Positions 58,568 to 64,000 of a stretch of 64,000 bases of DNA are shown in pieces. The notes beneath the pieces are model-generated. The model was not told where the DNA came from. It worked only from the letters and a program-made list of their open reading frames with translations, and ran no database searches. Origin of the DNA: JBKBUF01 sp046290815 (GTDB lineage Bacteria; Bacteroidota; Bacteroidia; Cytophagales; Cytophagaceae); contig JBKBUF010000024.1 of NCBI GenBank assembly GCA_046290815.1, positions 16,023-80,022 on the forward strand, in the 5' to 3' direction. Each line of letters starts with the position of its first letter. The stretch's first letter is position 1. Position numbers and translations under genes: made by a program.

Positions 58568-60649
58568 ATGCAGGCAAGCGCTAAAAGAAAGCTTAGATCA
58601 GGCCAGGAATACAACCCACTCTTTCCGGCCAGCAGAAAGACAGAAAAAACTGTAATACGCAATGCTTCGGTGTTTGACACTGTTAACCTGGTTCAGTCAA
58701 TGGTAGCGGATACACTGGAAGACACCAGGCAGCTTGCCGAATATCTGCAGGGCAACTCGTTGGAGGAAACCTGCCGAAACATATGGGAATTTATCTATAA
58801 GCACATTCAGTATAAACAGGACAAAAAGGGAGTAGAACAGGTAAGAAGGCCCAGCAGGACCTGGGCAGACAGAAAAGACGGCGTTGATTGCGATTGTTAT
58901 ACCGTATTCAAAAGCTCGATTCTTACCAACCTGGGCATTCCGCACAAGCTAAGAATGACCAAGTACTATTACCGCAAAAACTTCCAGCACATCTATGTCA
59001 TCGTGCCAAAAGATGGCAATGTACATCAAGAGCTGGATATTAAAAGCAACAGAGACAAATACATTGTCCTGGACTGCGTCACCAATGCATACAATTTTGA
59101 ACATCCTTATACTGAAAAAAAAGACTTCAATATGGAACTTAATAGACTCGACGGCTTAGGAAACATAGGCCATGCACCCGTAGGAGAGCTAGGCTTCTTC
59201 GGCATTTTTAAGAAAAAACCAGCCATTGCCCCGGCTACTCCACGCACCGAGGCACCATCTAAGGCAACACAGCAAAATGTAGTGCGTGCAGCAGCTCGTC
59301 ACAACCAATGCACCTGCCAGGGCTTGGGCAATGTGGGAGACCCGATAATCAGTCACGTAATGTGGACTGCCGACGGCAAGGCTTATGCAATAGCCGATGA
59401 CAAAAGCGTGTATGAGATCATAGACGATGGCATGGATGGGCTTGGTAAGATTTCATTAAAAAGCATAGGCAATGCAGTAGCAAACGTTACCCAGGTAGCT
59501 ACAAAAATTGCAGTAGTACCTATCACCGCTCCTATACAAGCTACCCAGACACTTATCAAAACTGGAAGCATAAAAGAGGCAATTTCAGCTCCCACTAAGT
59601 CTATATTGGCAGACATAAAGAAAGTGGCAAACACTGCAGAGTTTAAGTTTCTAAACCGTTTCTTCAACCCTGCAGCCCTGCTGATCAGAAACGGAATATT
59701 GATCCTTATGAAGCTAAACGGCTTCCAGGTCGCATCCAGACTAAGATTTGCATACTGGAGCAAAGAGAAGGCTCTTGCTGAGGGGTGGAATGAAGGAGAG
59801 TGGAATAAGCTGAGAGGCATTCTTACCAAGCTGGAAGAGATATACGAGCAAAGCGGGGGTATCAAAACCAATTTGAGAAAAGCTATTCTTGGAGGAAAAG
59901 GAAACAAAAATAAAGCGGTAGATCCAAACAACCCTTCAGGTGTAATGATCAATATCGACAGCCCTGAGGAAAAAACATTCAACGATCCGGAAGAAGCAAG
60001 GCTTACATATGTAGAGGATCCTCTATCTAATGAACAGCTTTCTGCCCAGGTACAAGTAAACGGCCTTGGATATTGTTATGGACTTGGTGAGCTATCGAGC
60101 ACCGCTACCGCAGCTTCTATTACTGCAGCAACTGGAGCGGTTACTGCAATTGCTTTAATGATAAATTCAATTAAGGCTCCTAAAAATGCTGTACAGCCAA
60201 CGCCTCCTGTGAAGACAGGCAATGAACAGACGGATAAGCTTAATGAGCAAATGTACCAGGCACAACTTGCCGCATACAACACAGGCCAGGCCACCATTGC
60301 CTTGGAGGAGACAAACAAGTTGTTCAACCCGGAAACAAAGCAAGTGGCCCAAAGACTGGCTACAGAAGCACCTTCCAGTGTAGTAAATACCTTGGTGGCT
60401 CAGACAGAAACTACCAGTACCACTCAGACCACGACAGAGACCAAGAAAGAAGATGATAAGAAATTCAACTGGAAACCTTGGGCAATTGGCGGAGGCATAC
60501 TTGCAGCGTTAGGTGTCGGGTACGCTGTAATGAAAAAGGATGACAAAAAGAATCCGGCAGATAAGCCTGTATCTGGGCCTCCTAGGAAGAGAAAATCTTC
60601 AAAAAAAAAAGCCGGTAAAGGCAAAAAGCTAAAAGTTGTATCACTTTAA
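58568..60649 (+). CDS. Large transglutaminase-fold protein with C-terminal membrane helix
   Basis: 693 aa. Residues 60-175 are a transglutaminase/papain-like core: C110 (DGVDCDCYTVF; C108 also possible), H141 (FQHIYVIV) and D169 (IVLDCVTN). The middle has recurring GLG motifs (DGLGNIGH, QGLGNVGD, DGLGKIS, NGLGYCYGLG). An Ala-rich hydrophobic stretch lies at about 516-530 and a clear membrane helix at about 638-655 (AIGGGILAALGVGYAV) with a very basic tail. Largest gene of the virion-like block; probably a structural or maturation protein. Confidence 0.75.
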   Translation: MQASAKRKLRSGQEYNPLFPASRKTEKTVIRNASVFDTVNLVQSMVADTLEDTRQLAEYLQGNSLEETCRNIWEFIYKHIQYKQDKKGVEQVRRPSRTWADRKDGVDCDCYTVFKSSILTNLGIPHKLRMTKYYYRKNFQHIYVIVPKDGNVHQELDIKSNRDKYIVLDCVTNAYNFEHPYTEKKDFNMELNRLDGLGNIGHAPVGELGFFGIFKKKPAIAPATPRTEAPSKATQQNVVRAAARHNQCTCQGLGNVGDPIISHVMWTADGKAYAIADDKSVYEIIDDGMDGLGKISLKSIGNAVANVTQVATKIAVVPITAPIQATQTLIKTGSIKEAISAPTKSILADIKKVANTAEFKFLNRFFNPAALLIRNGILILMKLNGFQVASRLRFAYWSKEKALAEGWNEGEWNKLRGILTKLEEIYEQSGGIKTNLRKAILGGKGNKNKAVDPNNPSGVMINIDSPEEKTFNDPEEARLTYVEDPLSNEQLSAQVQVNGLGYCYGLGELSSTATAASITAATGAVTAIALMINSIKAPKNAVQPTPPVKTGNEQTDKLNEQMYQAQLAAYNTGQATIALEETNKLFNPETKQVAQRLATEAPSSVVNTLVAQTETTSTTQTTTETKKEDDKKFNWKPWAIGGGILAALGVGYAVMKKDDKKNPADKPVSGPPRKRKSSKKKAGKGKKLKVVSL

Positions 60650-60661
60650 TTCTTCATAAAC

Positions 60662-61285
60662 ATGGCAAAAGTAAATTTAAATCATAAAGAGGCGCTTATC
60701 AATGCTGGTATAGCTATCCCTTCTGCAATTGCAGGAGGCGCTATAGGGGCAGCAGTGGGGAGGCCTTCTTTAGGCCTTGGAGTAATCGCACTTGCTGGCG
60801 GTTATTACCTGGCACAGCACAAACCCAGGCTGGGACATGCTATAATACTGGCCGGCGCCGGTATGATGGTGTCTCACGTGGCTTCAGGTCCTGCCCCTTC
60901 TGAAGTACAAGGCATAGATGGCCTGGAAGGCTTTGCAGAAGATGCAAAAGCCAGGATAAAAGAGTTTGGAAAATCTTTGGGTAGAAAAGCTTACTTGGAT
61001 AAAATCCCTGCAGTAAGCGATAAGCTGGACCTCTCCGGGCTGGGCGCCCTGGGCAACCTCAGAGAGCCAGTAACCTACTACACAGAGACAGCCCCAGAGG
61101 AAGTTTCTCAGGCAGAAGCAGACAGGATCATAAGAGAAGTATTGGAAAAGAATGCCATGAATGGCCCTCTCTCCGACGCTTACAATCTGAATGGCCCTAT
61201 GAGCTCTGATTATGGATTGAAAGGCGTTTTAAGCGAGGCGTATGGGCTAAGCGGAACTCTGGAGGCTATCGGTGTAAACTGGTAA
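60662..61285 (+). CDS. Two-helix membrane protein with C-terminal short repeats
   Basis: 207 aa. Two or three hydrophobic segments (about 12-32 AIPSAIAGGAIGAAVG, 36-50, 57-72) fit a small membrane protein. LSGLGALGNL echoes the GLG motifs of the previous protein. The C-terminus repeats a unit of about 11 residues three to four times (NGPLSDAYNL, NGPMSSDYGL, KGVLSEAYGL, SGTLEAIGV). Probable virion membrane or vertex component by position; not recognised. Confidence 0.65.
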   Translation: MAKVNLNHKEALINAGIAIPSAIAGGAIGAAVGRPSLGLGVIALAGGYYLAQHKPRLGHAIILAGAGMMVSHVASGPAPSEVQGIDGLEGFAEDAKARIKEFGKSLGRKAYLDKIPAVSDKLDLSGLGALGNLREPVTYYTETAPEEVSQAEADRIIREVLEKNAMNGPLSDAYNLNGPMSSDYGLKGVLSEAYGLSGTLEAIGVNW

Positions 61286-61379
61286 AATCTTATGAAGGAT
61301 CAATTAAAGTGAACAAAGCAAAGAGGTGTTAACAAGCGAAAAAAATTAAATCAATTGTTAACCTTTAATTAAGAATAAA

Positions 61380-61979
61380 ATGGAATTAATCAAACCATCA
61401 CATTTGATATTCATCGAGACTGTCGAGAGAGAGTACGAAATGGACAAAGATCCGGAGCTATTACAGCTTCTTAACAAGTGGAAGCAGAAAAAGCTGAAAC
61501 TGATTGATCACGCTATTTACACGATCAAAAGTGTAGCCGGTGCTCAGCAAGTAGAATTTTTAAGAACCGACGAAAACAAAGCAACTGGCCTTAGAAATAT
61601 CGCCAATGCTAAGTTGGAAAAAGATAGGTTCTTTGTTCCTGTAGGTATTCAGCTACTTGGTAAAACCCTTGCTGGTGTTACCGACACACATCTGATCAAT
61701 GGAGAGTACGGTTCTATTCTTTCATTAGACGCAATCAACAATGCAGAGGTTGATTTCAAAATCAATGACTCTACTTACTTGTTGAGAGAGTTCGCTGCAG
61801 CAAATTTTGTGACCGACGGAAATGGAGACAAAAATACCGGTCTTCACATCCTTAGCAATACTGCTGTGATCAAGCCTGAGCTTAGAAATGAGCTTATCCT
61901 GAAATCTGGCGTGGCAATGCCTGCCGACACTGCAGCTAAATTTGTTATTTACGGTACTTCTACTTATCCAAGATCATAA
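61380..61979 (+). CDS. 199-aa protein, candidate major structural protein
   Basis: 199 aa. The N-terminal 60 residues are helical and charged (LLNKWKQKKLKLIDHAIYTIK), the rest mainly beta. It is separated from the previous gene by 94 bases of leader with a likely promoter and followed by a strong terminator (62032-62062). This single-gene transcription is unlike its neighbours and typical of abundantly made proteins. No recognised capsid fold; jelly-roll or another fold cannot be decided from sequence alone. Confidence 0.6.
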   Translation: MELIKPSHLIFIETVEREYEMDKDPELLQLLNKWKQKKLKLIDHAIYTIKSVAGAQQVEFLRTDENKATGLRNIANAKLEKDRFFVPVGIQLLGKTLAGVTDTHLINGEYGSILSLDAINNAEVDFKINDSTYLLREFAAANFVTDGNGDKNTGLHILSNTAVIKPELRNELILKSGVAMPADTAAKFVIYGTSTYPRS

Positions 61980-62031
61980 TTGGATAGCCTGTAAAAGACT
62001 GTAATTATTCACAACTCAAATCAGAAACAAT

Positions 62032-62062
62032 AAACTCCTCCCCCTAATCGGGGGAAGAGTTT
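62032..62062 (+). terminator. Rho-independent terminator after the 199-aa gene
   Basis: AAACTC and GAGTTT plus CCCCC and GGGGG form a long stem with a two-base internal loop and loop TAATC, followed by T. Confidence 0.88.
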
Positions 62063-62077
62063 TAAATCTTAAAAACC

Positions 62078-62446
62078 ATGTCCAGATTCATATACCAAAG
62101 ATTTACAATCAATGCAGCTGAAGGTGCTTCTTCAGAAAAAACCTTTGAGTTCAACAGAAAGGTAAAAAAGATTGTATCGGTACAGGTAACCTCCAGCCAC
62201 CCGGACAAAGCCTATTTCAGGGGCTCCAATAGAATTGAGATTTCAGGAGAAGAGTTTTTTGCTGAAGGGCATGAAACAAAGCTTATGATGTCTAACCAGG
62301 GCGTAGCTCCGGAGCAAAGATTCACTTGCATAGGAGATGTAGACCCAGGTAACTACCAGCTAAAAATAAATTACAAAGATACAGCCCATGCTTCTGCAGC
62401 ATTCGGAGCTTACTCTGTTACTTACATTTTCAAATGTATTGTTTAG
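62078..62446 (+). CDS. Small beta-rich protein, candidate virion component
   Basis: 122 aa, predicted all-beta. Shares EKTFEFNRKVKKIVSVQVTSS and KAYFRG with the next protein (FKTFNFPIPPNVNKVIGVFITSS, KAYFGKG). No catalytic motif. Follows the terminator of the 199-aa gene, so transcription restarts here or reads through. Confidence 0.6.
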   Translation: MSRFIYQRFTINAAEGASSEKTFEFNRKVKKIVSVQVTSSHPDKAYFRGSNRIEISGEEFFAEGHETKLMMSNQGVAPEQRFTCIGDVDPGNYQLKINYKDTAHASAAFGAYSVTYIFKCIV

Positions 62447-62463
62447 GCCTTTAAAACACCTGT

Positions 62464-62973
62464 ATGTCCAAGGATTTTAAATATACTTCCGGCATTGAGA
62501 CCAGGAGAAAAATGTACAAAGTAACTGTCCGGGTTACAAAACGTGGAGAGTTTAAAACATTCAATTTTCCTATCCCTCCCAATGTCAATAAAGTTATCGG
62601 AGTGTTTATTACCAGTAGCATTTCCGGAGAAAGCCTTGGTACCACCAAAGCTTATTTTGGCAAAGGAGCAGCAGGGTTTAACTCTAATGCCAATATTCAA
62701 AGCCTTTCAGAAAAAAAGGAAATACAGAATGTTTACGGTGTTTACACTGTAAATGCCGGTGTAGGAGAAAAAATTTACTACGCTCATCCTAAAAGGTTGG
62801 GCATACCGGCCATTACCATCACTAAGGCCAATATGATAAAAGTAAACGGAGGGTTTATGAATCCGAAAGTAGTCTCAGTTACCGATGCCGGTACCGGATT
62901 TATTGAAGACTATCTTCTATTTGAAACCTTTGATGAAAACCTTGGAAGTTGTACCATAACCATTGCTGAATAA
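62464..62973 (+). CDS. Beta-rich protein, paralogue of the previous one
   Basis: 169 aa, all-beta pattern, with the KTFxFxxxVxKxxxVxxTSS block near residue 30-50. Longer by about 47 residues than its neighbour. Its stop overlaps the next start by one base. Likely minor virion protein. Confidence 0.6.
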   Translation: MSKDFKYTSGIETRRKMYKVTVRVTKRGEFKTFNFPIPPNVNKVIGVFITSSISGESLGTTKAYFGKGAAGFNSNANIQSLSEKKEIQNVYGVYTVNAGVGEKIYYAHPKRLGIPAITITKANMIKVNGGFMNPKVVSVTDAGTGFIEDYLLFETFDENLGSCTITIAE

Positions 62974-63332
62974 TGAAATTAGGAAACCTCATACTCCTGG
63001 CCGATGGAATATTCGATGTTTTAACGAACGTCGATGTTTCAAACAATGACAGTGCAATGGTCAACGATGCTTATAATGTAAATTCACTGACAAGCGCTGG
63101 GCACATTACAGGCTTTGCAGGTGCAGGCGCTGCTGAACAGGAACTGCAGGGCGTACCACCTTCCAACGATGAGGTTGCATTTGAGATAGACGGAGCAGCA
63201 GGGCATATATTCGGAAGGTTTAAAGATGCAGGCATAGCTGATAAGGAATATGAAGTAAACATTTATTTCATATGTGAAAACCACATGCTTATCGAAACAG
63301 AAATTGAAATAATCCCAAATGAAGAACAATGA
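62973..63332 (+). CDS. Small element protein, candidate virion component
   Basis: 119 aa, beta-rich with Ala/Gly-rich centre (ITGFAGAGAAEQEL). Tightly coupled to both neighbours (one-base and four-base overlaps). Not recognised. Confidence 0.55.
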   Translation: MKLGNLILLADGIFDVLTNVDVSNNDSAMVNDAYNVNSLTSAGHITGFAGAGAAEQELQGVPPSNDEVAFEIDGAAGHIFGRFKDAGIADKEYEVNIYFICENHMLIETEIEIIPNEEQ

Positions 63333-63649
63333 GAGACCAGGACTTCATAATGAAAATTGCAAAGCAGAAAGCCGAACAGCTGGGATATGTATACTACAAT
63401 CTTAAGGTAAGATCACATGTTGTAAAGCCAAACTCTTCTCTGGAGATAAAGGCATATAATCAGATTTATTATATACTCTCAGCAGATCCTGGTATCGCTG
63501 TTTCGTCAGACTGTGCGGAATACGACAAAAACAAAACCTGTCAGCTGCTGGATGAAAACATAGAAGAGCACAGAGGAGAAATAGTGGTAAAAAACAGTAC
63601 CGACGAGACCAGGAACATAGAGTTTTTACAGGTAATACTTCAAGAGTAA
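63329..63649 (+). CDS. Small element protein, candidate virion component
   Basis: 106 aa, helical N-terminus followed by beta strands. Overlaps the previous gene by four bases and is one base from the next. Not recognised. Confidence 0.55.
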   Translation: MRDQDFIMKIAKQKAEQLGYVYYNLKVRSHVVKPNSSLEIKAYNQIYYILSADPGIAVSSDCAEYDKNKTCQLLDENIEEHRGEIVVKNSTDETRNIEFLQVILQE

Positions 63650-63650
63650 T

Positions 63651-64000
63651 ATGAGTCATAAAGGAATTGTAAGGTTAACAAAAGGAATGCAGGCCGAAGC
63701 TGATAGTATGGGCATGACCCATACCGAATACCTGCACTGGCTAAAGAAACAAACTGCTGAGTCCAATCGGAACCCTTCCGATACTCCGGCTCCTGTCCAG
63801 GCCCCATCCGGTCCTGCTCAGCAGCAAGCAAGCCTTTTTCCGGACGAAAGGCCGGCAATGGCACCTCCGGCAAGGCTACCCCGAAAAAGCTATATGAGAC
63901 AGGCTCCCGCTCCCGGCCCAAAGCCAGAGCCGGCAGTAACTGCTCCGGACAGAACCAATGAATTGATAGAGGAAACCAGGAAAAGGGCAGAGGCGGAGGC
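63651..64000 (+). CDS. Pro-rich protein, 5' part only
   Basis: Starts ATG at 63651, one base after the previous stop, and is open to the window edge (116 codons seen). The N-terminus (about 1-35, GIVRLTKGMQAEADSMGMTHTEYLHWLKK) is helical. A Pro/Ala-rich linker (APVQAPSGPAQQ, APAPGPKPEPA) follows, then a charged helix begins (RTNELIEETRKRAEAE). Function unknown; a linker-joined virion or DNA-handling protein is plausible. Confidence 0.7.
   Translation, partial: MSHKGIVRLTKGMQAEADSMGMTHTEYLHWLKKQTAESNRNPSDTPAPVQAPSGPAQQQASLFPDERPAMAPPARLPRKSYMRQAPAPGPKPEPAVTAPDRTNELIEETRKRAEAE

Noticed and set aside
59383..59982. 199-codon minus-strand frame inside the transglutaminase-fold gene
   Set aside because: Antisense to a continuous gene in a rightward operon; composition is typical of reverse frames.
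40472..64000. CRISPR array in the element
   Set aside because: The repeated words are palindromic and irregularly spaced, with no constant repeat-spacer period and no cas gene.

Overview
The window is low-GC DNA from a member of the Bacteroidota, most likely a gliding Cytophagales-type bacterium. The signs are sprA (type IX secretion/gliding), bshA (bacillithiol), a NagZ-like/beta-lactamase fusion, a DUF4292 lipoprotein, TAnnTTTG-type promoters, and starts that rarely carry a clear Shine-Dalgarno. Genus and species cannot be read from the sequence.

Positions 1-40471 are ordinary chromosome. From left to right: the end of a YicC-family gene, an M28 peptidase, vanZ and gcvH, the 7-kb sprA, ruvA and a MaeB-type malic enzyme. 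Then come a LysM transglycosylase, gatA, tatA, and an envelope/division cluster (degenerate EnvC-like M23 protein, DUF4292 lipoprotein, TPR protein, sugar nucleotidyltransferase, dut, flippase). An enoyl-CoA hydratase, two adjacent rhomboid proteases and mutL follow. After a divergent promoter region there are a GH3-beta-lactamase fusion, bshA and a fatty-acid hydroxylase-like gene. The rest is three receiver-domain proteins (one tethered to the membrane), a lipoprotein, tRNA-Asn, a Deg-type protease, an ALDH7-type dehydrogenase and a helical protein.

From about 40.5 kb to the right edge the content changes to a virus-like or integrative element that is still open at 64000. It starts with an immunity-like switch: a minus-strand HTH repressor and a headless partner, an intergenic region with TGTCAA-N5-TTGACA palindromes, and a rightward Cro-like gene. 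Early/replication genes follow: a membrane zinc-finger protein, a P-loop-like protein, a 975-aa CHC2-TOPRIM-helicase fusion, an RHH-like protein, a Pol-beta-type nucleotidyltransferase, an ASCH protein and many small unknowns. An AT-rich region with TTTTGCACT repeats follows, next to a gene that carries a stand-alone copy of the primase-helicase C-terminal domain. Then come a VapBC pair and an accessory stretch rich in dispersed palindromic repeats and structured RNAs. The right end (58-64 kb) is a rightward block that looks like a virion module: a LEA-like anchored protein, a transglutaminase-fold protein, a two-helix membrane protein, a monocistronic 199-aa protein, and a packed run of small, probably beta-rich proteins. 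No integrase, terminase, portal or tail gene is visible in the window.

The most novel signal is a small RNA family present three times (R1 54.8 kb, R2 55.0 kb, R3 56.8 kb). Each copy has a closing stem, a GNRA-capped hairpin and a second hairpin. In R2 and R3 the predicted 5' end of the transcript pairs over 12 bp with a strand inside the element, with four compensatory base-pair changes between the copies. The same strand is also complementary to a third copy of the tag that overlaps the start codon of a small gene. This predicts a pseudoknotted RNA with two mutually exclusive pairings. A second new-looking feature is an approximately 50-bp palindromic repeat family bounded by TGATTGCA in the element's gene gaps.
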